DNA from: Blepharisma stoltei
Lineage: Eukaryota; Ciliophora; Heterotrichea; Heterotrichida; Blepharismidae
Length of the DNA stretch: 64,000 bases
Assembly: GCA_914767885.1 (NCBI GenBank)
Contig: CAJZBQ010000046.1
Span: 310,001 to 374,000, forward strand
Reading direction: 5' to 3'
Numbering within the stretch: position 1 is the first letter of the stretch; every line of letters starts with the position of its first letter. Of the stretch, positions 1-11,341 are shown in pieces. Both the position numbers and the translations under genes were made by a program. The notes under the pieces are model-generated. The model had not been told where the DNA came from and made no database searches. It saw nothing but the letters and a program-made list of their open reading frames with translations.

Positions 1-129
1 AAAAATTTATTTATAAAATAGGATTATATTTGATATAAACTTAATTTTATATATTCAACTAGCTTAATTAAATTGCTTGGCGCGCTTATTAATTTTCACC
101 TTTTCTTAAATTTAGATATTAATAATTTT

Positions 130-510
130 TAACTCCCCCCATCCGTGAGTGAACAAAACCATTAGAAAAATCGCTATTTTTTGCCCAAAAACCCACCCTC
201 CGTGAGTGAACAAAAATTTTTTTAATAGAAAAATTTTTTATGGAAAAAAAAATTGATATATAAATGATAATTATTAATATGAAATCTAGTGCTAATTCTG
301 TTTAATTTTAAACAAATTGCTTTTTAAAAAACATAAATTTTATAAATTAAATTAATATTTGCTTTCCAAATTTTTGCGAATTAGGATTTTTTTAAATTTC
401 GAAAAAAAATATTTTTTATAAAATTTATATATAATTTGTTTTAAAAAAAAAAATTAACCTCCCTCCGTGAGTGAACAAAATTTTTTGTTCACTCACGGAG
501 GGGGGGAGTA
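130..510. mobile_element. TA-bounded MITE/IES, family A (GTGAGTGAACAAAA)
   Basis: Starts TAACTCCCCCC and ends GGGGGGAGTA, so it is TA-bounded with inverted termini. Subterminal GTGAGTGAACAAAA occurs near both ends, and the right end carries an extra inverted copy (about 459-505). The interior has the family motif around TTCTGTTTAATTTTAAACA, seen again near 22925, 37815 and 63918. Intergenic, so excision cannot be judged from a reading frame. Confidence 0.75.
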
Positions 511-617
511 AGGTGAATAATTTCGTATTAATTTTATTTGATAATATTTTAGTTATTAAGATGACCATAAATAATGACTATGAAATGGTAAAATTGGAAA
601 ACCCTTAATCATATTCC

Positions 618-921
618 TAACTCCCCCCGTGAGTGAACAAAAAAATTTTGTTCTCTCACGGAGTGGTTAATTTTTTTTTAAAAAAATCCCAATATCCAAA
701 AATTGGAAAGCAATATTAATTTAATTTGTCAAATTTATGTTTTAAAATGCAAACTGTTTAGATTAAACAGAATTGGCAAGAGATTTCATTATACTAATTA
801 TCACTTATATATGATTTTTTTTCATAACATTAAAAAATTTTGTTCGCACGAAGGGTGACATTTGGGAAAAAAAATAGGAATTTTTCCAATCGTTTTATTC
901 GCTCACGGGGCGGGGGGAGTA
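618..921. mobile_element. TA-bounded MITE/IES, family A
   Basis: Left end TAACTCCCCCCGTGAGTG, right end CGGGGGGAGTA. The interior holds the inverted form of the family A core (AAACTGTTTAGATTAAACAG). It lies 18 bp downstream of the helicase stop codon (940-942). Confidence 0.75.
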
Positions 922-939
922 AAGATATAGCTAATTATT

Positions 940-2979
940 CTAATTTGACAATTTTAACGTTTTCGTTTCATTCTCTTCCTCAAAGTCGCTATCATGCGAT
1001 CTTTTTTCCCCTGAATCCAAATTAAAAAGCGGATCATTCGAAAACTCAAAATCTGAGTCTAATTCAAAATCCCCCATCCCAACTTTGCATGTAGGATTCA
1101 TTAAATCTTCTAGTGCTTCATTCTCATTTCCATCAAGAGCACTTACAATTACAGTCAACTTAGAGTGTATCTTTGGCCATATATACTCATCTAAAGTTCC
1201 AGGCCCAAACAAATAATGAATATTAACCACTTTTTGCTGCCCCAGCCTATGTGCTCTATCCTCAGCTTGTATCATAAACCCAGGTGTCCAAACCATTTCA
1301 GCCATCACCACAATCGACGCAGCTGTCAGTGTAATTCCTTGTCCTGCTGACAAAATCCCTAAAATAGCGACTCTGCAGTCTTTGACATTTTGAAAAGTAT
1401 TGACACCTTTATGTCTTTGTTCCATATTCGTGCTCCCATCAATTCTAATATACCCAGTCTTCTCCTTTTCTACTTGGTCTTGAATTGCATCAAGCATTTC
1501 CATGTGATGTCCGAATATAATAAATTTGCATTCACTTTGTATTAAATAGCTAACGTACTCGCAAACTCCTTTCATTTTGGCTCTTGCGGTCAAATTATAT
1601 GCTTTAGTTAAAAATAAATCCCCTTCAGTCTTTTCTTCACCTAATTCTGAAGGTTCTTTAGCTTTTTTCTTCATATCATAAAAAGATTTTTTTATCTTTT
1701 GGCAATGCTCGTGCACAACTGGAATTTCGACCTTTTGTCTGATTTTTTCAGGTAATTGGGAGAGGACATCTGATTTAAGTCTTCTGATCATAATTGTGTT
1801 CGATATTAAGACATGAAGCTCTCTCATATGAGAAGCTCCAGAATAGTCCATTCGTTTGAAAATTATTTTGGGATCGCAGTATCTTTCTGCAAATGCTCTG
1901 AAGCTTGGAAATATGTCAGGACGAATGCATGATAATTGTGTAAAAAGCTCTGCTGGCCTTGAAAGAACTGGAGTACCGCTTAGCAGAATAGCTCTTTTTG
2001 CTTTTTGTATAAATGGGACTAAAAATTTGGTCCTTTTCGCATTAAAATTTTTTAGATAGTGCGACTCGTCTGCTATGATGACATTAAATGATTTTTCAAC
2101 TAATAAAGATTCAATATTAGTCGCAAGTGTGTATGAGATTATTCATATTTTTGCATTGGATTTGCAATTCTTGCTGTTTTGGATCACATTAAAATCTTTA
2201 GGTGTTAAATTTGGGACTCATTTTAAAAATTCATCCCTCCAATTCAGTTTAACTGATGCAGGGCATATCACTAATACTGGTCATTCGTCTTCATAACAAG
2301 CCGCTATGGAGACTCCTTGTATTGTTTTACCTACACCCATTTCATCTCCAATTAAAGCTCTTCCATAGCGTTCTAATGCAAATTTCACGCCTTCTTTTTG
2401 AAAAGGATACAGCTTACTAATAAAATCTTCTCCTAAACTTTCAATCGTCCTTTCGCTTTCCAATTCATACTTATGAGGACATTTCTTGCAAAAAGCTATT
2501 TTGGGGCTAAGTAATCCTTTTGTTACGAACTCAGGAAGTTCTTTAAATGTCAGCTTATCTATTAATCTTGCCTTGTCTCGGAATTCTTGGTATTTATTGA
2601 TAGAAATCACTCAGCCGCTTTGCTCTTTATTAAATTCGCCTCCAGAAGTAATGATAGCAGTTCTGAGATTTTTCGAAGCAAACACACTTGTTTTCATTAA
2701 TAGCTCATCTTTTGTAAATAATTCAATTGAAACTGTATTTTTACGTTCTTCCTCTACAATATCCTGATCGCTTTGCTCAAAATTCAGTTTCACTTGGTTC
2801 AGTTTTCGCTCTGAGCTTGGCACACTATTTGAAGTTTTATGGCTCTGGATAAATTGCGCCTTCCTCTTAAGCGCTTCTTCTCTTTTCTTCATTAAATTTG
2901 CAAGTCTTTCAGGGGTCATTTCGCTGTTCTGTGGCTTATTTTTTTGAAATTCTACGCTTAACTTGGATTTTTCTGACAT
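940..2979 (-). CDS. SNF2-family annealing helicase, SMARCAL1/ZRANB3-like
   Basis: About 679 aa in one uninterrupted frame if TGA is read as Trp (for example SG-W-VIS, K-W-V, I-W-I). Visible: a charged N-terminal coiled region; a Walker A loop GDEMGVGKTIQ; a DESH Walker B box; motif III LLSGTPVLSRP; helicase C motifs including QAEDRAHRLGQ; then a short acidic C-tail. In the SMARCAL1 family such proteins rewind RPA-coated single strands and remodel stalled forks; that role is inferred from the family. The start ATG (2977-2979) precedes SEKSKLSVEF; an upstream extension in the same frame lacks similarity and runs into the divergent neighbour, leaving 69 bp between start codons. An unusually complete gene for this window: no IES and no intron seen. 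Confidence 0.88.
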
Positions 2980-3048
2980 TGATATATATGATCCCAATTT
3001 ACATGCTAAAAATCCTTCATATTTTGAAAAAGATAATCTTATCTGATA

Positions 3049-3624
3049 ATGGCTAAAATGAGGATGGAATATGACGAAGACTTTAAAGAAGACGAAAAGC
3101 TTGCAAAGCGAGCTCAAAGAGAGAAAGAGGCAAAAGAAAAAAAGGATAAGGAGCTTGAAGAAAGGAAAAAGAAGAGAGAAATAAGGGAAAATGAAAATAA
3201 AGAATATGAAAGATGGCTTCTAGGAAAAAATCCGAAACCTACAAAAGAAATTCAGAAGACTGCAGAGCAAAAGGAGAGTTTAAGAAGAAGAAAGAAATTA
3301 AATGAGATTCTTGGCAATTTAAAGAGGATTGATCAGGATATTAATCCAAATCATAAAAAAAAGGAAAATACTAATTGGAATTATAATAATGATTACCATA
3401 ATGAAGAAGAAGAAGATGAAGTCAAAAAACAATCAAAAAATGAGCATGTAGGGGCATGGGATAGATATTCATTGCATACAGTGTCTAAGCTGAATTATCC
3501 AGCTGTAAAGGATAACTGTAAGCCTAAGCTTACTCAAAGCTTTGCAAAACCCCAGAAATATGCTAATTATAACCTTCCAATTCAGATGATGAAAGCTAAA
3601 GCCTTAAAAGCCGCAGCCAATTAA
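3049..3624 (+). CDS. Hypothetical highly charged coiled-coil protein
   Basis: 191 aa from ATG 3049 (in-frame ATG also at 3055 and 3061). The N-terminal half is a long Lys/Glu/Arg helix (residues ~5-110), followed by an Asn/Glu-rich stretch and a C-terminal segment with GAWDRYSLHTV. No catalytic motif or membrane segment. I do not recognise the family. It is transcribed divergently from the helicase. Confidence 0.6.
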   Translation: MAKMRMEYDEDFKEDEKLAKRAQREKEAKEKKDKELEERKKKREIRENENKEYERWLLGKNPKPTKEIQKTAEQKESLRRRKKLNEILGNLKRIDQDINPNHKKKENTNWNYNNDYHNEEEEDEVKKQSKNEHVGAWDRYSLHTVSKLNYPAVKDNCKPKLTQSFAKPQKYANYNLPIQMMKAKALKAAAN

Positions 3625-3707
3625 AAACTTTTGGTTACTATAAAAAACAAAATAATTTAACAGATTTACAATTAAAAAAAATTCAATACAAAATCTTTTT
3701 TAATTTA

Positions 3708-5531
3708 TTAAGATTCAACTGTCGAATTTGAATGCTTTCCAATTTTTCTTGCAGTGAGCTTAATTTGAAAGCTTGGGTTTTGAATTATTTGTTCATCCAT
3801 GCTCATTTTAATAAAGTGATTAGTGGTTTGTCCTCTTAGAAGAGTAATTTTATTTACAGAGCTCACCTTTGGAATAATCGAATTATTTTCATCAGTAAAC
3901 CATTGATGCTTCAAGGCTTCTTTTGCGGTGATTCTTTTATTGGGATCTCATTCAAAGCATCTTAATACCAATTCAATAAATTCTGCATCAGCCCCTCTCA
4001 ATATTTCTCTAATATTTTTGGTACCTGGATATCTTTTTTTCCCTCTGGAATTAGCAACAATCTTAGGCTCGTTATTTGAGCTGAAAAACAGTTTTTTCCT
4101 TGTCGATCTCAAAAGTAAATCTTCACTAGGCAGTCCTAGCATTTCCATCATTAATAATAGCTGCTCAGCTTCATTTTCGCCTGGGAAAATTGGTCTTCCT
4201 ATATAAAGTTCAACTAAAATACACCCAAAACTCCACATATCAATTGCAGGAGTATAAGGAATTCCTAGTATAATTTCAGGCGCACGATAAAATCTGCTTT
4301 GAATATATGTATATAATTGCTTATCAGTAAAGCAAGATGAACCAAAGTCAATGATTTTTATACTAGACCTATTCGAATTTTTTAATAAAATATTTTCTGG
4401 CTTTAAATCACAGTGGACAATTTGGTTTTTTTCTAGGAGCTTAAGAGCTTTAAGAATCTGAACCCCAAACCGGCGGATGAGGGAGAAAGATAATCCTTGG
4501 AAATTGTTTAATTTTAGGAATTCATAAAGATTATTCCCGAGCAGCTCAAAAGTCATACACTAAATAAAAATTACAGCATGATGTCTAAAGGTAAAATAAC
4601 TTTCAATATGGACAACGTTATATTTATCTTTCTCATCTTTTTTCCTTAAAAACTTCAACACTTCTATTTCAACTTCCGCCTGTTTTTGGAATTTTGCTTT
4701 ACTTTTAATTATTTTTAGTGCAAGGAGGTTTTTCCTTTTATGGTCATACACTTTTAAAACCTGCCCAAAGCTGCCTTTTCCAATTCTATCAATGATTTCA
4801 TATCTATAAGCAATATGGTCACACATAACTATTTCATAATCTCCGCCTTCATTATCATAGCCATAATTGAAATGAGATTTTGGGTTTGGCTTAACTTTTT
4901 TTGAGTTTAGCCCGATATAATAAATATTCGTATACTTTAAAATTTCTCCTTGCTCATACTCAGTCAATTTATCTTTAAAAAGTTTCAGTATAGTCCCAGG
5001 GGTTGCAGGCAATTCAATAGTTTCCCACAGTGTTTTTTCATTTCTTGAAGTATTATTGCTTGACTGGCTTCTTTCAAGTGATTTAGATGAAGCTGAATTG
5101 TTATTTTTCGCTAATGAAACTTCTTTAGAAGATAATGGTCTTGTAATGAAATTTATCGTTTTTATCTGAGCAGAACTCGTACTGACTGATGCATTATGGA
5201 TAGAAGCGTTTGTATTTGAAATTTGCGCATCTACTTTGGTGCTCAATGATGGGTTGTGGATTGATTTGCCAAGATTCATCAATGGGTTAACTTTTATTTT
5301 AGGTTGGACTGTTTGGTCAGTTGAAGCAGTTTTCTTAGGTTTTAAGCTGGAATTCAGGAATAAAGAAGGCTTAGAATTTTTTGAATTGCTGTGGGCTGGG
5401 GAATTCATATTGAAAGTTTTATATTTGCTTGAGCTCGCACGCGTTGTGCTTGGCCTCAATGTGATTTTTCCTTGCACTTTATCCGTTTTGGGAGTTTCAG
5501 GTTGATTTTTTGTAAACCTCAGCATTGCCAT
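3708..5531 (-). CDS. DYRK-family protein kinase
   Basis: About 602 aa after removing one 15-nt intron (4560-4574, GTAATTTTTATTTAG), whose removal joins ...FRHHA to CMTFELLG. Residues ~1-190 are Ser/Thr/Asn-rich and low in complexity. The kinase domain shows the Gly loop GKGSFGQV, the VAIK-type lysine LALKIIK, catalytic IVHCDLKPENILL, the DFG motif IDFGSSCF, and the activation-loop tyrosines TYIQSRFYRAPE typical of DYRKs (autophosphorylated YxY). One TGA-Trp occurs (CFE-W-DPNKRI). The 'DH-box' region upstream of the kinase (NYGYDNEGGDYEI) also fits DYRK. DYRKs are Ser/Thr kinases of growth and cytoskeletal control; substrates cannot be told from sequence. Confidence 0.93.
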
Positions 5532-5560
5532 AGCTAATAAAATGTAATATATATATAAAT

Positions 5561-6346
5561 ATGATAACGCTTAATAAAGACGCCAAACTCAAACTAAGAC
5601 CTAACACCTCTTATATAGCAAACAAGCCGAAGTTGAATTTAAGCTGCTTTACCCAGAGTTTTGTAAAAGAAAGAGATAATATGATTAAGCTTCGAAAATA
5701 TGAGACCCATCATTGGCTAAAACTTCATGGAAGAGGCATGTTTATTGATTTTGATAGCTACCAAAGATCGAAACTTAAAGGAATTTTTAATGATTTAGAC
5801 GATGATGGGTCAGGCTCATTAGGAATTGACGAGTTATATGAGCCACTACTTGCGCTTGGTTTGGTGGAAAGTAAAGAAGATGTACAATATTTAGTGAATA
5901 TGGTAGATATTGATAAGTCAGGGTTAATTGAGTTTGAAGAATTTATAAAAATATTGACAGCTGCTAAAGGAAACCAAGGAGAAAATTTATTAGTGCAATT
6001 TTTCAAAGATTTGGTAAATGGGAGGATTTTTCAAGAGTATAAAGATCTGCCTTTTAAATTATTGATTTCTAATAGGAGAAGAGAAATTATGCTGCAGAGC
6101 TATATGGGAACGACAAACTCAGAAAAAGAAAAGGGGTTTAGGATTTTAACAGCTTTTGCGAACGTGCTTAGAGACAGGGATATGCAGATCCCTAAATCTG
6201 AAATGCTTATAAATAAAAGGAATAAAATAGGGATGCAAACAAATCAAGGAATTAAAGGTATCATAAGAAGCCGCTTTAAACGAGGCTCGTTTAAAATTCG
6301 CGCACAAAACAAATTTGCAAGGTCAAACTCTGTAAAATTATACTAA
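5561..6346 (+). CDS. EF-hand calcium-binding protein
   Basis: 261 aa. Two adjacent EF-hands: loop 1 DLDDDGSGSLGI (residues ~77-88) and loop 2 DIDKSGLIEFEE (~113-124). Both have Asp/Ser/Gly at the usual ligand positions and Glu/Asp near position 12, so both probably bind calcium. A basic C-terminal tail (residues ~205-261, RSRFKRGSFKIRAQ) could bind membrane or partners. No signal peptide. Its start is 29 bp from the divergent DYRK start and its stop 12 bp from the convergent adenylate kinase stop. Specific role unknown. Confidence 0.8.
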   Translation: MITLNKDAKLKLRPNTSYIANKPKLNLSCFTQSFVKERDNMIKLRKYETHHWLKLHGRGMFIDFDSYQRSKLKGIFNDLDDDGSGSLGIDELYEPLLALGLVESKEDVQYLVNMVDIDKSGLIEFEEFIKILTAAKGNQGENLLVQFFKDLVNGRIFQEYKDLPFKLLISNRRREIMLQSYMGTTNSEKEKGFRILTAFANVLRDRDMQIPKSEMLINKRNKIGMQTNQGIKGIIRSRFKRGSFKIRAQNKFARSNSVKLY

Positions 6347-6358
6347 TTTTTTGTAAAT

Positions 6359-7381
6359 TTATGGTAATCCTAACTTTTCTTTAACTTTTACTGAAAGCTG
6401 TGGATAATCAGCAACCCCTCCATATGGGCTAAACTCAATTAATTTTCCTTTTTCCGCAAAATATTTTTCTAGTGGCAGTGTGTGAACTTGAAAAGTGAAA
6501 AGTCTTTTCTGTATAACACTCCTTGTGTCATCTTTCCTAGTAATTAAATTTCCTCCACAATTGTCACATTTTCCTTTTACCTTTGGCTTCATAGATGGCA
6601 ATTTATGTCCTTCATATTCAATATTTGCTAAATTATATGTTGATCCGCATGACTCACAAACTCTTCTTGCTAACGTTTTCTTAATAATTACTTCTTCGTG
6701 CTGCTTTAAGCTGACTACTAAATCATATTGAAAATCGCACATTTCCATGATTTCACATTCTGTAGCAGTTCTGGGGTATCCGTCAATGATAAATCCTCTT
6801 GAAGTGTCAAGATCTTTAAGTTTGTGAATCATTATAGCCCATGCCAGACCATCGTTAATAAGCTTGCCTTTACTTCCCTATTTTAAATTGTACAAAATCC
6901 TATTCCAATTTAAAGGGTGCTAATTGTTTTTAAATTAAAACTTAATGCAATATTTTTGAGCTTTAATTTGTTTTTTATGAAGAATTTATTCTAAAAATTG
7001 ACCAATTTGGTGTGTTACTCTTTAAAAGCATTATAGATGCGTTTTTCCATTATATTAGGTCAATTGATTTTTTATAAAAATTATTTTTTCACTTATAAAA
7101 TTTTTCTATTAAAAAATTGTTCAAATTTAAATTTGTGTTTAAATACCATGAAATCTTACATATATTTTTCCAATTTAAAGGAGGCAGTTAGTGACATCTT
7201 TTGCAATATCAATATAGACTTGAGATAAGCTCTCTTGAGCAGCAATTTTTCTGATTTCATCACCTACAGTCAAAATTGGGATGCTAAATTCTTTAGAAAG
7301 CCTGCATTAATTTTACAATTTTCCAAATGTGCCTTTGCCGACTCCTGGTGGGCCCATCATTAAGAGCTTAATCGCTTTCAT
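6359..7381 (-). CDS. Adenylate kinase with four-Cys LID
   Basis: About 229 aa after removing a 15-nt intron (7302-7316) and a 318-bp IES (6871-7188). Shows the P-loop GPPGVGKGTFGK, an AMP-binding segment TVGDEIRK, GFIIDGYPRT, and a LID with CESCG...CDNCG, the four-Cys zinc-type LID best known from bacterial adenylate kinases. Catalyses ATP + AMP = 2 ADP. The IES splits the region between DIAKDVT and KGKLINDGL; taking it out with one TA retained gives GAT GTC ACT AAA GGC and a family-length protein. Without excision the gene would encode only the first ~60 residues. Confidence 0.93.
6871..7190. mobile_element. IES in the adenylate kinase gene (family C)
   Basis: TA-bounded (6871-6872 and 7189-7190). 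The ends are inverted: TACTTCCCTATTTTAAATTG at the left and CAATTTAAAGGAGGCAGTTA at the right. Removal of 318 bp leaves one TA and joins the two halves of the kinase in frame. Confidence 0.9.
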
Positions 7382-7528
7382 TTTATTTCCTAAGAATCAT
7401 TAATTAGATATAAATGGAGATATAGTTGTAATGCAAAGATACCTTTTCTTATGATGATTTCAGTTTATTTTAATTATATATTAACAAATTTTAATGCTGA
7501 TGTAATTGCATATATTTTGATTTTTTAC

Positions 7529-7933
7529 TTATTTGCTATTATACTTTGAAGGCTGATGTTCCGCCTGCGATTCAGTCTGAATTCCAATGTGCTTCCAATT
7601 CGGCTGCTGAATAAAATTACATGTTTGTGCAAACCTATCATAAGTATTATGTGGATAAATTGTATTATCTGGATTATTAGCTTCGTCCGAAAGGTATTCT
7701 TTAAGCATTTCAACCACTATATTTTCTGTCAACCCAAAGTGACGAGCTGCATTTCGTGCATTTTTTTTCATGGCTCTTTCAAGGATTTTTTCACGGAGTC
7801 TGCGGAATAGTTTGGAATCTTGAAAATTCATCAGTTTTATTCATCGAGTGAGTAGTTCTGGAGTAATGTTAAGTTCTTTGCTTGCTTTGGGGACTCCAAC
7901 CAGCATAGCGTAGGTAGCTTTTTCTTCTTGCAT
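7529..7933 (-). CDS. Hypothetical small protein with helix-turn-helix-like segment
   Basis: 134 aa from ATG 7933, with one TGA-Trp (LLTR-W-IKLM). The segment ARNAARHFGLTENIVVEMLKEY reads like a helix-turn-helix (alternating small and hydrophobic residues around a Gly turn), but I cannot assign a DNA-binding family. The C-terminal third is polar (Asn/Gln/His-rich). No signal peptide. It shares its upstream side with CHMP5, which lies about 390 bp away on the same strand. Function unknown. Confidence 0.6.
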
Positions 7934-8323
7934 TTTAATATTCCATTAAAAGTCATCAGGGAAATAATGGGCATATTTTAAAATTGAACCTTAAAGTATG
8001 GCAATTTTATGAAAAATGATTTTTGATTATGGTGGAGAATGTTAATTTTTATGTGGAATTGTAAAAATAGTTATAGTCTAACTTCCCCACTTCTTTGATT
8101 GATCGAAATCACTAAAAATTCCTTGAATTAGCCTTATCCTTGTTTGAAAAATATTCTAGAAAATTTTAAAGCCCATCCTTGATCGAACAATGATCAAGAA
8201 ATAGGGGAGTAAGATATCTATTATCCAATAAGAGAATATATCGATGCTAAATGCATTAATTTAATAAAAATTCAAAATATACAAAGATTAACAATTTTCC
8301 AAATATATAACTCACGATTATGA
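7934..8323. other. Intergenic, contains one short MITE/IES
   Basis: AT-rich spacer. Apart from the 133-bp TA-bounded element at 8079-8211 nothing recognisable was seen. Confidence 0.5.
8079..8211. mobile_element. Short TA-bounded MITE/IES, family B (CCTTGATCGAAC)
   Basis: Left end TAACTTCCCCACTTC, right end GGGGAGTA, with subterminal CCCATCCTTGATCGAACAATGATCAAG. The same CCTTGATCGAACGA signature is found in the element inside the Rab gene (18074-18619). It lies in the 3' flank of CHMP5. Confidence 0.7.
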
Positions 8324-8938
8324 TTAGAACGTAACTTGATCTTGCTCAACCTTCTGTGGTGCGCTTGGCAAGTATGAAGGAACTTTAAGCGAGCTTCTTG
8401 ACATATCCTCCTGCAAAAGTTCTTCATCAAGTTCTTCCAGCTCTTTCTCAAGCTCAGTCTCATCAATTCCATCCAATGCATAATTTCTGCTCATGACTTC
8501 GTTAATTTCTTCAGTGTCGAATTGGAGATCTGCAATATCGTCCATAAGGTTTTCGACATCATTGATTTTTATTTGCTTCAACTGCTGAGTTTGGACTTGA
8601 TGGGCTGCTTTCATTGCACTGACAGCATTAATTGTGTCTTGGATGCCTTGGGTTTGGAAGCTCATCTGCTCTACGTTGAACTGTTGGCCTAGTAGGTTGT
8701 CCAACTGCTGCTGGTACATTTTTCTTCGTTTCAGCACTTGTACGGCTCGTTGTTTAGCTATTGAGGAACTTGTTCCTCTTGAGCGTTTTATTTCTTCTTT
8801 GAGCTGAGCTAGATCTTTGTCACATTCTGCGACCTTTTCCCTGAGTCCTTGCACCCTTTTGTCCATGCTTTGACTTGTTTCGTCCAGTGATGGAGGGGGA
8901 GGTCCTGGTTGCTTCTTTCCTCCGAATAGTCGTCTCAT
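8324..8938 (-). CDS. CHMP5: ESCRT-III protein CHMP5/Vps60
   Basis: 204 aa, close to the family length (~219). The N-terminus MRRLFGGKK..PPPPSL matches the CHMP5/Vps60 hallmark; a basic helix with RAVQVLKRRKMYQQQLDNL follows (residues ~75-93), then helical segments and an acidic C-terminus (ETELEKELEELDEELL). Vps60 is a late ESCRT-III subunit that works with LIP5/Vta1 and Vps4 in multivesicular body sorting. Start chosen at MRRLFGG: the frame stays open upstream to an earlier ATG at 9028 but that part has no family similarity. No IES or intron. Confidence 0.93.
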   Translation of the reverse strand: MRRLFGGKKQPGPPPPSLDETSQSMDKRVQGLREKVAECDKDLAQLKEEIKRSRGTSSSIAKQRAVQVLKRRKMYQQQLDNLLGQQFNVEQMSFQTQGIQDTINAVSAMKAAHQVQTQQLKQIKINDVENLMDDIADLQFDTEEINEVMSRNYALDGIDETELEKELEELDEELLQEDMSRSSLKVPSYLPSAPQKVEQDQVTF

Positions 8939-9524
8939 TTTATTTATTCTACTGCCATTATTTAGGATTTTTGAGATTAGATAAGGAGTATATTTAAATT
9001 TTGTGATCAAAACTATATGGTTTTGCATTTATTATTTTCCTTCAAGATGTATTTATTATCATGGCCACTAGTTTCCTTGGATAAAGAAATTTTATAGGTT
9101 GAAATACCAAATAAAGTTATTAATTAATTTTGCTATAATGTGAGAAATAAGTTTTTATTTTTAATAGAGAGAAATATTTAAGTGTTTATTGTTTATACAA
9201 ATTCATTCTATAGTATTATATGCTTAAAATGGTGAGTGGTCGTTCTGGTATTTAAAAGGGCGGCACTGACGTCAACTTGGACTAAGCCTTGAGTTGAAAG
9301 AAAGACTAGCAAAATTAGTGTTAGCACCATCTTAGTCACCTCTACCGATAAGCTGAGTTTCAACAAAGCTCAAGGCAGTTTTGCTCAGCTATCCTGCGGG
9401 TAGCACCGAGAAGCATACAGCCAAATGAAAATGGGACCTTAAAGAGACTTTTAATACTTTAATCTACATTCTACAGTTTCCAAACAATTTATTACTAAAT
9501 TGAATTTTTACATTTAAACAACTT
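8939..9524. other. Intergenic with a GC-richer SINE-like patch
   Basis: Most is AT-rich spacer. About 9225-9445 stands out as GC-richer and unlike the flanks, resembling the dispersed SINE-like inserts at 25027, 37427, 50323 and 58130 in composition. No direct repeat was found at its edges and no ORF. Confidence 0.4.
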
Positions 9525-10757
9525 TTATTCAATACTTAATCCTTCAATCTTTTTCATCAGCATTTTAATTTTAGCTTCATATTTTTTCCTTTCTTCATGA
9601 AGCTTTTCTCCCATCGCATTCCCAATTTCAATACATTTTTCTTTCCATTTTTTATCATTTTCTTCAATTTCTGCTTTATGGCTTTCTTCAAGCTTTATAA
9701 CAATTTCTTCAAGTTCCTCATTTCTTTTCTTTGCTGCAACCATTTCTTTTATCGACCTTTCTAGCTCATCTTTGCAGCCACAGCATTCATCAGAGGTTTG
9801 AGTGCTGTGATTTTTGGTTTCTTTTGAAAAACGGAATGATCTATTAGTCAACGTGTTTGGAGAAGTCGAATGAATTGAGCTTGCAGAGCGGGGCTGAGGC
9901 AGTAAGGAATCTGAAACTCTTCTAGGCTGACGAGGGGTTATTCTTGAGTTGCTGGCTGATGGAGGGCGAGATCTTAAAATCCTTTCTTCAGAAGACATAT
10001 GAAGCCTTGGAGCTGATGGCGGTCTTCTGTATTTTATACTAGTTGGAGCAATATTTTCATCTCTAACGTTGCTATTAACAGCTTCAGTTCTTGCACTTTG
10101 TGGAATTGAAGAATCTTGTCCAATTCTCATTACATTTATAAGAGCCCATTCATTTCCGGAATTTCTGATCCATTCAAGCTCACATTCAGAGACATTTCCA
10201 TAGTTTATAGCTATATAGCTGCAAACTAATCTTGCTAAACTATCTACTTCTTTTCTATCATTTTCATTAATTTCGTTCGATGGTATTGAGAGTTTTCTTG
10301 GATTTGAATATTTTCCATTTATAAAATTTTAATTAAAATAGGATCTGTGATCTTAGAAGCTAATGCTTTATTTCATGCATGAATTAGAGCATTGCAGCAT
10401 TGACTAAAAAAAATGTTAATGCTTGATCAAATTTAATTAATATATCCGATATTCTTGATCATAAGGCTCAACTCTTATCTCAATGGATCCTTTATTAAAG
10501 TTTGTAATATATCTGAGGTTGTTTGCTGGAGGGATGAAATTTTGGATGAGGAAATTTTGGTTTTCTAAAGGCAAAGATTCATTTGTCATATGCATAATCA
10601 AGACATCAAAATGTGAGCAAAGCAATGCTTTGGCTTGAAAGTTAGAGGCTGCATCAACTGCTCTTTGAATAGCAATTACGCTATCATCTTTTTCATCCTC
10701 ATTTTCAAAGAGTTTTATCAGTTTAGGGATTGTAGCGGACTCTGCTTTATGCTTCAT
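9525..10757 (-). CDS. Hypothetical protein with C-terminal coiled coil, split by an IES
   Basis: About 369 aa after removal of a 123-bp TA-bounded segment (10320-10442). The N-terminal ~150 residues look globular (ending ...IEIRVEPYDQEYR, then INGKYSNPRKLSI after the junction), the middle is Ser/Pro/Arg-rich (RPPSAPRLHMSSEERILRSR), and a coiled coil (residues ~280-365) closes the protein. I do not recognise the family. Start taken at ATG 10757 (MKHKAESAT). That the two halves are one gene is inferred from the inverted ends of the insert and matching phase; they could be two genes. Confidence 0.55.
10320..10444. mobile_element. Probable 123-bp IES
   Basis: TA-bounded. Inverted ends on the minus strand: TTAATTAAATTTGATC near the left and GATCCTATTTTAATTAA near the right. 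Removal of 123 bp joins two open frames in phase. In-frame stops are present if it is kept. Confidence 0.6.
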
Positions 10758-10884
10758 CACGAAACCTTTCTACTTTAAATCTACCTTACTCAACTTTATG
10801 CATTTTATTGTATAAATTTTAAATAAATTTAATCAATACAGAAATTTTGTAATAATATTTGATTATATAAGAGAATAATTAAAT

Positions 10885-11240
10885 ATCATGTCTCCGTCCG
10901 GACATGGACTCCCAGCTATGCAGCCTATAGCAAACATTTAATTAAATCTGGCAAAATTGGCAGTGATGCTAGGTAAGCAATTCCAGAGGTGTCGAGCCGA
11001 GCCGTAGTTCGCTTTCAGAGTTGGATTTTTACCTCGAAGGAAAGGGATGAATCGGATTGGAAAGGGGAAGCCCAAAACGGTCTGCCAAGAAGAAGCAAGT
11101 TGGTATCGATATTTTCTCGCTAGAGGAATTATCTCAACTGAGCCAGCTTGATCGACTGTTTCGCAAGTAGATGGGCCCTTGAGGGGTCTTTGATGACTGT
11201 ATTACCAATAGGTTTAAGCCAACCTGCAATTAAGTTCAAG
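10885..11240. repeat. Diverged SINE-like element
   Basis: GC-richer than its surroundings. Its end (GGTCTTTGATGACTGTATTACCAATAGG, about 11188-11215) matches the same end of the elements at 25027-25566 and 60769-61296 (GGTCTTTGGTGACTGTGTCACCAATATGG). Probably a truncated or diverged member of that family. Confidence 0.55.
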
Positions 11241-11256
11241 TAATTTTAATATAGTT

Positions 11257-11330
11257 AACTACACTGACTGGTACGGGGTGCTTTTGGCTCGAAACTGAGC
11301 CAAAAGCACCCCGTGCCAGTCAGTGTAGTT
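11257..11330. repeat. 74-bp near-perfect hairpin
   Basis: Two 34-nt arms (11257-11290 and 11297-11330) match with a single difference (T/C) around a 6-nt loop GAAACT. AT-rich outer ends (ATATAG / CTATAT) continue the symmetry, as in the palindromic IES at 28238-28315, so this may be an intergenic hairpin IES. Confidence 0.8.
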
Positions 11331-11341
11331 CTATATATACT

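Larger units (their letters stand above)
1..939. other. Gene-free flank with two MITE-like IESs
   Basis: No coding sequence is supported here. The stretch is very AT-rich and holds two TA-bounded elements of the same family (130-510 and 618-921). The second ends 18 bases short of the stop codon of the SMARCAL1-like gene, so it lies in or next to its 3' UTR. Confidence 0.6.
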